Origin: Closterium sp. Naga37s-1
Taxonomy: Eukaryota > Streptophyta > Zygnematophyceae > Desmidiales > Closteriaceae
Direction of reading: 5' to 3'
Length of the DNA stretch: 64,000 bases
Assembly: GCA_947471745.1 (NCBI GenBank)
Contig: CANJKZ010000010.1
Coordinates: 9,545,501-9,609,500 of the forward strand
Shown: positions 21,301-31,000 of the stretch, one piece after another
Layout of the letters: each line of letters starts with the position of its first letter
Numbering within the stretch: the stretch's first letter is position 1
Program-made: the position numbers and the translations under genes
Notes under the pieces: generated by a model
Seen by the model: the letters and a program-made list of their open reading frames with translations, nothing else
Databases searched by the model: none
What the model was told of the DNA's origin: nothing

Positions 21301-24300
21301 AGCAGGAGGAGGAGAGGGTGCGAGGAAGAGAGGGGGAGGGGGTACCGGGAGACCTCGACAGGGGTACCGGGTGTAGTAGGACACGGACTCGTCAAACCGG
21401 ACGTCACGGGAGTCTAGGAACTGGTGGAGGGGAGGGTGGTAAAAGGACCAGTCAGCAGAGTCCACTGGGAAACCAAGGAAGACACATGGGACGGCGCGTG
21501 CCGAGAGCTTGTCCGCGGAGGTGTCCCGAACAAGTGCAAGGCAGCCCCAGACTCGAAAGGCCGACCCAACACCAGGGGATCCAGTCCAAAGACTGGTCGG
21601 TGAAGCCTCGGGCCGCGAGACACGCGGCTGGAGGTTCAGCTGGTGTGCGGCGTAGCGAACCGCGTGGGGCCACAGAAAATGGGGCGCACGGGCATGAATC
21701 ATGGACGTGCGGGCGATGTCCATGACCAAGCCTATGCGGCGCTCAGCAACCCCATTCTGCTGTGGGGACTCTGGCAGCGTCCAGGACTGGGTGATGCCCT
21801 GTTCGCCGCAGAATCCGCCGAGAATGCCGGAGCGAAACTCGCCCCCACGGTCGGAGTGAAGACAACTGACTCGACGACCACGAGTGCCCTCAGTGGCTAG
21901 AAGCCACCTGATCAGCGTAGCAGTCACCTCGGACTTCTTCGCAAGAGGGAACACTGTGGTGTACCTGGAGAAGTCGTCGACGACCACCAGAAAGTAACGC
22001 TCCCTCCCAGACCCCTGCGTCGGGGCAGGGCCCCAGACGTCCAAGTGGAGAGTCTCGAAGGGAGCGGTGGCCGGACGAAGGGAGGAGGAGTGGGGAGTGG
22101 CGCGTAAGCGACCGGCGACGCACGGAGAGCAAGGAGGGGCAAGCGAGAGAGGGAGCGACGGGAAGGTGCGTGGGAGACCTGTGACTAGTCCCTGACTGAG
22201 CATGCCACGAAGGCGAGGGATCGACGGGTGGCCAAGACGGTGGTGCCACAGGACGGTGCGGTGGGCGAGAGAGCGACAGGAGCAAGACGCAGCGACTGGA
22301 CTGGACACAGCGACCGGACTGGACACGACTACCTGGCTAGACACAGCAACTGGACTGGGGACCTGAGCCGGAGGGGACGCAACAACCTGAGGGGAGGACG
22401 CGACCGGGGAGCGCTCGGTGTGGAGAACGTAGAGACCGGAGCGGGGCTCCCTGGTGAACGTGGCCAGAACAGCACCTGTGGTAGCGTCAGTACAGACTGC
22501 AGTCCGCCCCCCCCCCACAAAGGTAACGGTGATCCCCCTGTCCTGGAGGTATCCAACACCCACCAAGTTCCGAGTGAACGAGGGGATGTGGAGGCCGCGC
22601 AAGACACCAGAGGGGACCACAGGGCACGGGAGGGTGGTGGAGCTGCGCGCAACGGCTGGTCCTGAAGAAGGATCAGCCAAAGCTACCGGAACCGGAGCAA
22701 GAAGTGGTGTGAGGGTCGTGTGGTCGCGGAAGAAACACTGCGACGCGCCAGAGTCCAGCGTGAACGACAGAGACGCCTCAGCCGGAGGCGTGTCAGGTCC
22801 GGAGGCTACACAAGCACCTAGAGCAGAAACACAAGCACCTAGACTAGAGAGGCACAGGTCTACACTAACAGGAGGCAAGCATCCTAGACTACGAACACGC
22901 GAGCACACAAATCCATCAGCACTATAGTCAACATCAGCATACAAAGCATACTGACGAGCATCGTCCATAGACAGTTCAAATACAGGAATCTTACGGGCTA
23001 GCAGGCGAGCCCAGCGCGGGGTGGTCGCCTCAGGACCCCAGCGTGCACGGTAGAGGTCGTCGAGGCGGCGGAAGCACCGCGCTGCAGAGTGGTCGTCGCG
23101 GCCGCAGACACAGGGACTGCCAGGTCCGGTGACGCACCAGTGGTCGCAGGGGCCGGTGTCGCGCCGCGGGGGGCGAGGGGCCCAGCTGGTAGTGCTGCTG
23201 CTGCGGCCAGTGCTCCCGGGTCCTCCAGGTCCCCACTGTGGCGGAGGGCCCCAGTGCTGCTGCGGACCCCACTGCAGTGGGGGTCCCCACGTCTGAAACT
23301 GCTGTGGTGCCTGCCACTGCTGCTGTCCCTGGTGCAGCTGCTGTCTCTGCTGTGGCTGCTGCTGCTGTGGCTGCTGCTGCTGGGGCCCCGCACCACCGCT
23401 GGTCGAACCTCCTCCAGCAGGTGGGTCAGCACCTCCTCCAGAGCTCCCTCCGCCTGGGGCAACACCGCCACCACTGCCGCCCCCAGGGCCGCCTCCACCA
23501 CCGCCACCTCCTCCACCGCCGCCACCCCCCTTCCCCCCTTTCTTGCCCCCCTTGCCCCGTTTCTGCCTGTCAGCGGCAGAAACAGCTGCAGTGTCCTCAG
23601 AAACCGACACAGCAGCAGAGGCACGTGTAGCATTGAAGGTAGGAAGCTGGGGGACAGCACACCCCTCAAACAAACGAGGGGCAACTGCGTCAGTGGCTGA
23701 GGCAACAGAGAGGAGGTTACTCTCGATCTTCCCGAGAGTGGTCTCGAGAAGATCAATCGTAAGCTCACTGGGGTGATGCTGGAGAAGTGCGTCACGGGCA
23801 GTGGAGAGGCGGTCAGGGAGACGAGTGACTACCCAGTGGACTGTGAGCCAAATAGGAGGAGGAGCAACAAGAAGCTGAGCCTCAGTGCAAGCTGCTCGGT
23901 AGCTAGCGACAAGGGAGCGCAAGTGTGTGGCTAGGTCAGAGACAGTCGCAAAAGAGCCGAGGTCGGGAAACACGAACGGCATGAGGATGCGGCTGAGGGA
24001 GGCAGAGGAAGGGGTGGAATAGCGTGCAGAAATAGCATCATACACCTCCTTCGCAGTCTCTATCAGGTCGAAGTGAGCGGCCTCAGTCGGTGGAAGGAGC
24101 TCGGTCAGCGCGAGTGCAGCCGCAGCGTCACGGGAGTCCCAAACGTCCCGCGCCAAGACGAGACGAGCGTAGTCCGCCTGTGCCTCCGGAGTCGGGGGGG
24201 GCACGGCAGGGAGGGGCTCGGGACGCGGTGGTGCCTGGAGGGCGCCGGACGCGTGGGCGTACAGGGTGGCGCCGTCCTGGCGCTGACTGGTGAGATAGCG

Positions 24301-24378
24301 CTGAGTCTGGCGGAGCCAGGTGCCGAACTCTATCGGGCGCCCCTCTGCATCGAAACGAAGGCGGCGGGAGGAGTCCAT
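18364..24378 (-). CDS. copia element B gag-pol polyprotein, intact
   Basis: Single frame of 2004 residues from ATG at 24378 (an upstream TTG extends the frame but is not used here). In order: gag domain, a poly-Gly and Gln-rich stretch, a Cys/His cluster ([13 protein letters not shown]), protease [10 protein letters not shown], gag-pre-integrase [14 protein letters not shown], integrase ([26 protein letters not shown]), a 100-residue Gly/Ala pentapeptide-like repeat (GGAGAGGA...), a Gln/Pro linker, reverse transcriptase ([30 protein letters not shown]) and RNase H ([27 protein letters not shown]). No stop or frameshift is visible. The coding part is clearly more GC-rich than element A, so the two families come from different lineages. 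Confidence 0.95.
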   Translation of the reverse strand: MDSSRRLRFDAEGRPIEFGTWLRQTQRYLTSQRQDGATLYAHASGALQAPPRPEPLPAVPPPTPEAQADYARLVLARDVWDSRDAAAALALTELLPPTEAAHFDLIETAKEVYDAISARYSTPSSASLSRILMPFVFPDLGSFATVSDLATHLRSLVASYRAACTEAQLLVAPPPIWLTVHWVVTRLPDRLSTARDALLQHHPSELTIDLLETTLGKIESNLLSVASATDAVAPRLFEGCAVPQLPTFNATRASAAVSVSEDTAAVSAADRQKRGKGGKKGGKGGGGGGGGGGGGGGPGGGSGGGVAPGGGSSGGGADPPAGGGSTSGGAGPQQQQPQQQQPQQRQQLHQGQQQWQAPQQFQTWGPPLQWGPQQHWGPPPQWGPGGPGSTGRSSSTTSWAPRPPRRDTGPCDHWCVTGPGSPCVCGRDDHSAARCFRRLDDLYRARWGPEATTPRWARLLARKIPVFELSMDDARQYALYADVDYSADGFVCSRVRSLGCLPPVSVDLCLSSLGACVSALGACVASGPDTPPAEASLSFTLDSGASQCFFRDHTTLTPLLAPVPVALADPSSGPAVARSSTTLPCPVVPSGVLRGLHIPSFTRNLVGVGYLQDRGITVTFVGGGRTAVCTDATTGAVLATFTREPRSGLYVLHTERSPVASSPQVVASPPAQVPSPVAVSSQVVVSSPVAVSSPVAASCSCRSLAHRTVLWHHRLGHPSIPRLRGMLSQGLVTGLPRTFPSLPLSLAPPCSPCVAGRLRATPHSSSLRPATAPFETLHLDVWGPAPTQGSGRERYFLVVVDDFSRYTTVFPLAKKSEVTATLIRWLLATEGTRGRRVSCLHSDRGGEFRSGILGGFCGEQGITQSWTLPESPQQNGVAERRIGLVMDIARTSMIHARAPHFLWPHAVRYAAHQLNLQPRVSRPEASPTSLWTGSPGVGSAFRVWGCLALVRDTSADKLSARAVPCVFLGFPVDSADWSFYHPPLHQFLDSRDVRFDESVSYYTRYPCRGLPVPPPPLFLAPSPPPAPAPPVPPPPPGPAPSGVSHATPLPSVARQVASPSPQSSSQSPQQPSALPRQVTLDSVGVGAGGAAAGGARSGGARSWGTGAGGAGARDASSGGAGAGGAGAGGASSGGAGAGGAGTGGAGSGGAGVGGAGTDGASSGGAGVGGPGTGGAGSGGAESEGTDAGDPGSAESTPPPHRHDTRLQAARRREREEQERLERERQELRVLDLLEQQRQQQQQQQPQPPPQPQQQQPQPQQQRPQPPPQLPLERRLFPPVSGLRALGLSSSPPVRSLSPPVFVPPLPPPDDRPAVWSSPPPSVRRDLITRCPPRARHSSPVTDLHTALLCSSRRRSPSPVSVLPSPPPSSLPALPTPISDYYRVVRPVAARVLATLVTDSRFPPSSASALTAAVAEFAAASHLDYATRVVPAPPYRPLSVGGGFALGCDVLEDRESELEYWAAASPSVCAMLLSPEGDPDALDIPTPRTYREAVSGAWASQWKAAMDSELASWRSTGTYVDAVPPPRANVVDGMWLFKVKRPPGAPPVFKARYVARGFSQREGVDFFQTFAPTPKMTTLRVLLHIAAQRDYELHSLDFSTAFLQGRLHEEIWLRRPPGFTDTFPPGTQWSLRRPVYGLRQSPREWHDTLRSTLRDLGFSPSSADPSLFVRAGSTPFFILVYVDDLVFATADRAALAQVKSELQKRHKCTDLGELQRYLGLQITRDRAARTITLTQSHMVQQILRRFDFQFSTTQPTPLAVDHRLTGPFPDEPFESSGPYAELVGCLMYLMTCTRPDLAFPLSILSRFVATGRHRPVHWTAAVRVAKYLATTSGMGLVLGGTQPVALTGHCDSSYADDVETQRSTQGYCFSLGAGAVSWRSTRSSSVATSSAEAEIYAGAMAAQELRWLTFLLADLGERPRSAPTLYADNKAMILLCREPRLESRVKHIDVRYFLLRELQRRGQARLDFVASQANTADVFTKALAPGDHHRFCVQLGLVEVGPRLL

Positions 24379-24783
24379 ATTGGACGCTAGGCTAGGAACA
24401 GCTGGAGCACGGAGCAAACGGAGCTAGGAGCGAGGAGCGCCAGGTGGGACTAGGCGAGGTACTGCTGGAGCACGGAGGAAAACTGAGCTAGGAACGCCAG
24501 TCTAGTAACGAACGGAGCTGGGAGTTAGCTGACCTAGGAGCACACGGCTGGAGGAGGCAGGGCTGACGAGCCGATCGAGGAGCCAGAGGGTCGTTCGAGG
24601 GGCTGGCGGAGCGAGGAGAGACCTAGCTAACAACGAACGTCAGGACTAGCCTAAACAGCTAAGCGGAGCGGCCTCCAGCCGCGACGGTGCGAAACACTGT
24701 GAGTATGAGTGACGCGAGTGTCGAACCAACGGAGGTCGGGTGGTCCTGGGTGGTGTGCGCGCGTGATAAGGGGATGTGAGCGT

Positions 24784-24925
24784 TTGGAAGGGGCTCTGAG
24801 CGGTTGGAAGGGGCTGTGAGCGGTTGGAAGGGGCTGTGAGCGGTTGGAACGGGCTGTGAGCGGTTGGAAGGGGCTGTGAGCGGTTGGAAGGGGCTGTGAG
24901 CGGTTGAAAGGGGCTGTGGGCGGGT
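24784..24925. repeat. 20-bp tandem repeat in element B leader
   Basis: About seven copies of GGGCTGTGAGCGGTTGGAAG with single-base variants, between PBS and gag. Confidence 0.9.
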
Positions 24926-25011
24926 GGGAGGGGCTAGCTGGCGCCAGCTGCTGGCGGCTAGGTTCCGGTGGCTAGCTGCTGCTGGCGGCTAGCTTCTGCC
25001 TAGCCGTGCTG

Positions 25012-25165
25012 CTGCTGCAGGAGCACGCGCTGCTGCCTAGCCGTGCTGCTGCTGCAATGCACACGTTGCTGCCTAGCCGTGCTGCTGCTGCAATGCACGC
25101 GCTGCTGCCTAGCCGTGCTGCTGCTGCAATGCACGCGCTGCTGCCTAGCCGTGCTGCTGCAGCAA
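25012..25165. repeat. 36-bp tandem repeat in element B leader
   Basis: About four copies of a 36-bp unit containing CTAGCCGTGCTGCTGCTGCA. CTG/CAG-rich, it leaves both strands open by composition and is unlikely to be coding. Confidence 0.85.
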
Positions 25166-25327
25166 AGCACGCGCTGCTGCTGCAATGCGCGTGCTGCAGT
25201 GGCGTGCGCGGCTGCCGCTGGCTAACGCGCGCGCTGCTGCGGGCTAAGAACGACTACGCGGGCCCGCGGGGGGGGGGGGGGAGAGTCCCTTCTGGAGCGC
25301 GACGAAACGAGGGGCCAGTGGGGCCCT

Positions 25328-25440
25328 GTAAACGCGACGAAAAACGAGGCCCGCGGGGGCCCTTAAACGCGACGAAAACGAGGCCCGCGGGGGCCCTTAA
25401 ACGCGACGAAAACGAGGCCCGCGGGGGCCGTCCTACCCGC
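25328..25440. repeat. 34-bp tandem repeat in element B leader
   Basis: Three copies of a 34-bp unit containing CGCGACGAAAACGAGGCCCG followed by CGGGGGCCC. GGCCCGCGGGGGCCC is partly self-complementary and could fold in the genomic RNA leader. Confidence 0.85.
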
Positions 25441-25517
25441 GACGAAACGGGGCCTAAGGGACGGGCGCCTCGGGACCGGCTAAGGGAGGGAGCGGAAGCG
25501 TGGGAGGGAGTAAAAAA

Positions 25518-25532
25518 CCTACTCTAATACCA
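25518..25532 (-). other. Primer-binding site of element B
   Basis: TGGTATTAGAGTAGG on the minus strand, directly beside the 5' LTR. It resembles the initiator methionine tRNA site with two mismatches in the first 12 bases. Confidence 0.75.
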
Positions 25533-25683
25533 TCTTAAGATAGGCTAGGAGACAAGTGTCGAGAGTAATGTTTGAGTAAGGAGGGACAAGGAGATACAAA
25601 TGTCGACCTAAAGTGTTGTACCCTTTAGAGGGCAACTCACAGTAGCCTATCTAACAATATATAGAATATATAAACATTTGACA
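25533..25683 (-). repeat. 5' LTR of element B (151 bp)
   Basis: Identical to the copy at 18009-18159. A TATATA-rich stretch at about 25655-25672 (AATATATAGAATATATAAA) probably serves as the core promoter. Confidence 0.93.
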
Positions 25684-25688
25684 TGGCG

Positions 25689-25825
25689 AGTGGGCATTTT
25701 TGCAAGATGCCTTTTGCATATTCGGATTTTGGCTGACGGGGAAATTGCGGCGAAAAAATTCGCCACGTGAAATATTTCCCGCCACCCTGGTGCCACGCGA
25801 GCAGCAGCCACAGTTCACTGCAACA
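25689..25825 (-). repeat. Right (5') LTR of element A, part 2
   Basis: The remaining 137 bases, matching 11127-11263 of the left LTR with one visible difference. It is preceded by the second TGGCG copy (25684-25688) left by element B. Confidence 0.93.
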
Positions 25826-25830
25826 GAAAC

Positions 25831-26435
25831 CTGTTTCTGGACATCCGTTTCCAAAAAAAATGCCGAACACGAAATGGACATGTCAACGGAGGAGCCACAT
25901 GGAGCCGCAAATGCAGCGAGATGGAGGTTCACAATATTCGGAAGTTTATTTTTTTTTACACAGCACGTGTTTGCCACATACCAGGCCACCATCAATAAGC
26001 AAGACAGGGGAGTAGCAAGGCGTGAGGTTATTGCTAGCTCATTATTACCAGCTTCCCTACGAGTAGTGGTACTCCACAATGGTCCATGACTTGCCGAGAG
26101 AAATGATGAGGCTTGGAGAAGACCAAATGATGGTGAGACTGCATGTGGATTAGTAACAGGATATTCAGTGTTATGGTAACATCTCATGTAATGTCGCTAC
26201 TTGTTCCATGGCATGCGCAATGTACTTTCGAAAGCCATATATCGAAACATGATCAGCGAGCTAACAGAAAAGTCTACTAGGCAACCTTACAACCCATTCT
26301 CGACGCGGGACGGAGGCACATGCATGTTGTTAAGTTATTTTATATATGGTCAGGGAAAGAGAGGAAGGGGATGAACGATTGCCTGCAATACAGTTGGGGA
26401 GCTGCTAGCCATCCAACCAGCCTCAGCCGCTGAAA
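25831..26435. other. Intergenic flank of the copia nest, 3' of OEP24
   Basis: No conserved ORF, RNA gene or repeat seen. It continues the unique sequence interrupted at 9857. Confidence 0.5.
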
Positions 26436-27260
26436 TTAAACAGAGAACTTCCACTCCTTCTCCAGCAACAATGCTGGGCGCCTCCCACCATGCTTGCAGT
26501 GGAAGACGGCAGTGACCTGCAAGCATCAAGGGGACAAATCGGTTAGAAATAATCAGGACAACATCAACATCACTGGCGATCTTGTATGGCCGCTTACCTT
26601 GAAAGGACCACCTTCATCGGTGTGCTTGTGGTACTCGACTTCAGCCCGCTCCCTGTGGTGCCAGTATGACACCTCCAGGTGATCCCGTTTCAACTTCTGC
26701 TTGATCTGAAATCCCAAGGCCCATTTCCCCTCGCCGAAGTCGTACAGTGGCTTAAAGATGGTGTCCTTGTACCTGTGCTCCAATCGCACCAAAGGACCAT
26801 TCTTGGCAAAATTGTGCTTCACAACCGCCTTAGTGTCATCGGTCAGTGCGGTGTTTGCCTCCAGCGTCGTCACACCAGGGCCGTGGTGGTGGACGAAGGT
26901 AAGATGCACGAACTTATCGGCCACTTTCGTGTGCCCGTGGAATTGGAACCTTGTGGACTGCAGAGCGAGGAGTAGGGAAAGAAGGATTTTAGCTCATACC
27001 CTGACATCAAAAGCTGAAAGGACACTCTTTTATGGGCTGCATGGGTTCAAGCCTACCTTCTTGTGGAAATGATGCTCCAAAATGAAATGACCAGGCTTTT
27101 CCACGGCGACTTCTGTATCCTCCTTGATACTTCCAACATCCCTCAAGGTCTTGTCCGTCAATGAAAGCTTCAGCTTCAAATCTTCCAGCCAAACGCCTAC
27201 AGTGGCCTGAAACTTTTCAGTCTCAGAATTATACTTCGACTTGAGAGTGAGCTTCGTCAT
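26436..27260 (-). CDS. OEP24: Plastid outer envelope pore protein 24-like
   Basis: Three exons in phase: 27260-27057, 26957-26598 and 26516-26436, 214 residues, the same size as plant OEP24 (about 213). The match covers the whole protein: a start MTKLTLKSKYN, the block VAVEKPGHFILEHHFHKK, then STRFQFHGHTKVADKFVHLT, and a C-terminal strand ending LLLEKEWKFSV. Alternating hydrophobic and charged residues and no signal peptide fit a beta-barrel. OEP24 is a weakly selective channel for triose phosphates, sugars and other charged metabolites in the outer plastid envelope. The ATG at 27260 was preferred to an upstream TTG. It is transcribed away from eIF5B. Confidence 0.85.
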
Positions 27261-28026
27261 GGCGGAAACCAAGGAACACGACTACTAGGCAGCTGGATGA
27301 ATGGACAGGAATGTGGAAGTCAACAGGGATGAAAATGCTTCAGAATGGGCGCTTCTGAGGGAAATTTGGCATTTTGACGTCGTGGAGTGGCACAGCATGT
27401 TGTGCTTGGAGGGGAAAGTCCTTGCCAGACCTGCCCGTTAACATGGGAGTTACCGACGTAAGTTATTTTTATCGAAGAGTTCATTTTGAAAATGCACAGC
27501 AGGAAAGTCAAAACTTTGTAAAGTGACTTGCTGTAAATCTGATGGTGCCACACTTTCACAAGTTCGGGGTCAGATCTAACCATAGCAAACGGTAACCAGA
27601 CAGGCACGCATGACGTGGATCCTGGAGTGTCAGCATGATGGGCATGACCTGGAAACTGGTTCCACTCCACGTGGAAGCATTAGTTTCCTTCACAGAGCCT
27701 CGTCAGAGCTGACGTGCTGATGAGGCCACAATCCACTCCAGCCAATCTCAAGGCCCAACAGTAATTTTTGTGATTCTCTCCGCTGCATCTCTGTACTTTT
27801 TGCAAACAGACTCGGTATTGTAGTAAGAGTGCCAGCATGTACCTTCCATATGCGATTACTACCTTGTTTGGGCAAATTACGTGAAAATATTATATTTGAA
27901 GGGTTTAGGACCGTGGAGGTTTTCACCAGAAGGGTTTGTGCCTCCAAACATAGCTCTTCATTTTCCGTGTCCAACTGTTCTCCATTGTCACCGCGTTTTA
28001 CGTCAGCAAACCTCGTTTCCGCACTT
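27261..28026. other. Divergent intergenic region between OEP24 and eIF5B
   Basis: 766 bases that must hold both promoters and 5' UTRs. The eIF5B frame is open upstream to about 27829 but without a good ATG context, so this is treated as leader. No repeat or RNA gene seen. Confidence 0.5.
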
Positions 28027-31000
28027 ATGGCGCGGAAGAAAGGCGCCAAGCGCGGGGACGATAACGAGGACGAGGCATCTGCAGAAGCCCCGGCCGTAGA
28101 GCAGGAAACCAAGAAGGGCGGTAAGGCCGCCCGGAAGAACCGCAAAGGGAGGGCCGGAGACGATGACGACTACGAGCCTCCGCCCGATGACGTGGATGAT
28201 GAACCAGTCTCGTCAGTCAAAAGCAAGGGTAAGGGCAAGAGTGGTGCGTCCGGGTTCGCTGCGCTGATGGACGCAGAGAATGGCGGGACGGCGGAGGATG
28301 CGGAGGAGGACGAGGAGGAGGAGGAGGAGAGGGCGAGGGGTGGGCGAGGCAACGGAGGGAAGAAAGCAGGACAGGACGAGGACGACGAGGAGGAGGCGCG
28401 GGGAGGCGGGGGCGGGGGAGGGAAGAAGGGCGGAAAGAAGGGCAAGAAAGGCAAGAATCGTCGCGACGACTTCGACGACGATTTCGCAGACCCCGTTGCG
28501 GACGCAGCGGCGGAAGAGAACGGCAAACCCGTCGCCGCTAAACCCGAGGAGGGGGACAGCGATGGGACAGTTGGGCCGGGGTATTTGGTGGTGGGGGAGA
28601 TCAAATCGGCGCGCAAGGTGAAGAAGGCCGACAAGCTCAAGGCGTGCCTCGTCGACATCGGCGGCGCGTCGCCCATTCCGATCGTGTGCGGCGGGACCAA
28701 CGTGCGCGCGGGGCTGCGCGTGATCGTGTGCCCCGCGGGGTGCGCCGTGCCGTCGACGGGCGCGGCGGTGAAGAAGGCGAGCATCAAGGGCGAGGAGAGC
28801 CTCGGGATGATCTGCTCGCGCGCCGAAATGGGGTGGGCGGACGCCGCCACCGAGGTGGTCGAGCTGGACGCGGGCGCGTTCAACGTGGGGGATCGGGCGC
28901 CGCTGGAAGATCTCAATGTAGGTGCTGGTGACGTGGCCGAGGAGGCGGATGACGTGGCAATGGCGTTCACGGGGAAGAAGAAGGGGAAGAAGGGGAAGGG
29001 GGGGAAGGGGAAGAAAGTGGAGGAGGAAGAGGAGGAGGAGGAGTCAGTGGTGACGAGCATTCCGCGCGACGAGGAGGAGGCGGAGGAGGATTCGATGGCT
29101 ATGGCGTTCGCGGGTAAGAAGAAGAACAAGAAGAAGGATAAGAAGGGACGGAAGCAGCAGCAGGAGGAGGACGACGACGAGGAGGAGGAGGCGAGGGAAG
29201 AAGTGGCGGTGGAGGAGGAGGAAGAGGAGGAGGTGGTGTCGAGTAAGAAGGCGAGTTCCGCTCTGCAGCTGCTGGCGGCGCTGGGCGACGAGGGGGGTGA
29301 GGAGGACGAGGAGGAGAAGGAGGAGGAGGAGGAGAAGGAGAAGGAGGAGGAGGAGGATGAGATGGCTGTGGCGTTCAGCGGTAAGAAGAAGGCGAAGAAG
29401 GGCAAGAAGAAAATGACCTCCGCGCAGCTCGACGCGCTCATGGCGGAGGCCGACGGCGACGCGGCGGAGGCGGGGGCGCAGGAGGCGGAGGAGGCGGAGG
29501 AGCGCAAGGAGGAGGAAGGGGGGAAGGGGAAGAAGGGGGGGAAGGCGGCGGCGGGGGAGGACGACATTGACGCGCTGCTCAAGGAGCTCGAGGCGCCCAA
29601 GGCGGGGGGCGGGGGGGGCAAGAAGAAGAAGAAGGAGAAGGAGGGGAAGAAGAAGAGTGGGCGCACGGCGGAGGAGGAGGCGGAGCTCGACCGCATCCTC
29701 GCGGAGCTCGACGCGCCCGCAGCCCCGCCCGCGGGAGGGCAGGCGCCCGCCGCCGATGGGAAGGCGGACAGCGCTGCTGCTGAGGCGGAGGCGGGCAAGG
29801 CAGACGCCGCCGCTGCTGGTGATGCTGCTGCGGAGGGGGAGGGGGAGGAGGAGGAGGCAGGGGGGGGCGGTGGAGGGGCGGAGTCAGCTGCAGCGAAGAA
29901 GAAGAAGAAAAAGAAGGAGAAGGAGAAGGCCGCCAAGGCCGCCGCGGCAGCCGCCGCCGCTGCTGCTGCTGCAGGCGCGAAGGAGGAGGAGGCGGCGGCG
30001 GAGGGCGCGGGGAAGGCGGTTGACCTGAAGAAGCTGCCGAAGCACGTGCGCGAGATGCAGGAGCGGCTGGCGCGGCTGAAAGAGGCGGAGGAGAAGCGCA
30101 AGCGCGAGGAGGAGGAGCGCGAGCGCAAGGAGAGGGAAGAGGAGGAGCGACTGGCTGAGCTGGAGAGGCAACGCGAGGAGGCGAAGCAGCGGCGCAAGCA
30201 GAAGGAGAAGGAGAAGAAGGAGCAGCTTAAGAAGGAGGGCAAGCTGCTGACGGGCAGGCAGAAGGAGGAGGCGAAGCGGCTGGCCGCCATGCGCGAACAG
30301 CTGCTCGCGCGCACTGGGGGCGCCGAGGGCGACGAGGGCGCTGGGGCGGGCGCGGGGAAGAAGCGCGGCGGCGTGTTTGACCGGCGGAAGAAGGGGAAGC
30401 AGCAGCAGCAGAAGCAGGAGGCGGGTGGGAAGGAGGAGGGGAAGGAGGACGCGGAGGAGGGTGGCGAGGAGGAGGCGAAGGTGGAGGAGGGTGCGGATGG
30501 GAGTGTGGTGGAAGGTGTTAGTGAGGCTGTCGAGAAAGTGGAGGAAGCAGCAAATGAAGAAGAGAAGGAGGAGAAAGAAGAGGAGAAGAAGGCGGAGGTG
30601 AAGGAAGAGAAGAAGGAGGTGAAGGAGGAAGAGGAAGAGGAAGAGGAGGAGGAGGACTGGGATGCAAAGAGCTGGGATGCGGAGGCAGTGAAGATACCCA
30701 AGCTTAAGGGCGCGTTCGATGAGGAGGAAGAGGAGGAGGAGGAGCAGCAGGTTAGTGCTGCTGCTGCTGCTGCTAAACCTGCTGCCAAGGCCAAGCCGGC
30801 AGACGGGGCTTCCAAGAAGGCTGCTGCTGCTTCCAAGGCGAAGGGTAAAGCGGCAGGCGGCAAGGGGAAAGTGGAGGAGGAGAGTGAGGATGAGGAGGAT
30901 AGCGAGGAGGAGGACGATGATGATGATGAGGAGAGTGACGAGGAGGAAGGCGAGGAGGCGCGGAGGATGGAGGCGAGGGAGCGGCGGGAGCAGCGGAAGC

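Larger units (their letters stand above)
18009..25683 (-). mobile_element. Ty1/copia retrotransposon B (inner, young element)
   Basis: 7675 bp, minus strand, inserted into the right LTR of element A. The target duplication is TGGCG (18004-18008 and 25684-25688). Its 151-bp LTRs are identical by eye. One uninterrupted gag-pol frame is present, with a 1.1-kb leader full of tandem repeats. Everything points to a very recent, potentially competent insertion. Confidence 0.95.
9858..25825 (-). mobile_element. Ty1/copia retrotransposon A (outer element, split by element B)
   Basis: Minus-strand element of 8288 bp once the 7680 bp of inserted material (element B plus one target duplication) is removed. 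The LTRs are 1406 bp each. The left LTR is 9858-11263. The right LTR is 16740-18008 continuing at 25689-25825, and the pieces sum exactly to 1406. The target duplication is GAAAC at 9853-9857 and 25826-25830. Only about six differences are visible by eye between the LTRs, so insertion is recent. Order on the minus strand: LTR, PBS at 16739, gag, pol, PPT, LTR. The presence of integrase ahead of reverse transcriptase makes it copia. Confidence 0.95.

Noticed and set aside
27829..28026. N-terminal extension of eIF5B
   Set aside because: The frame is open, but it begins without a conserved ATG and the residues do not resemble eIF5B. The ATG at 28027 starts the typical Lys-rich N-terminus.
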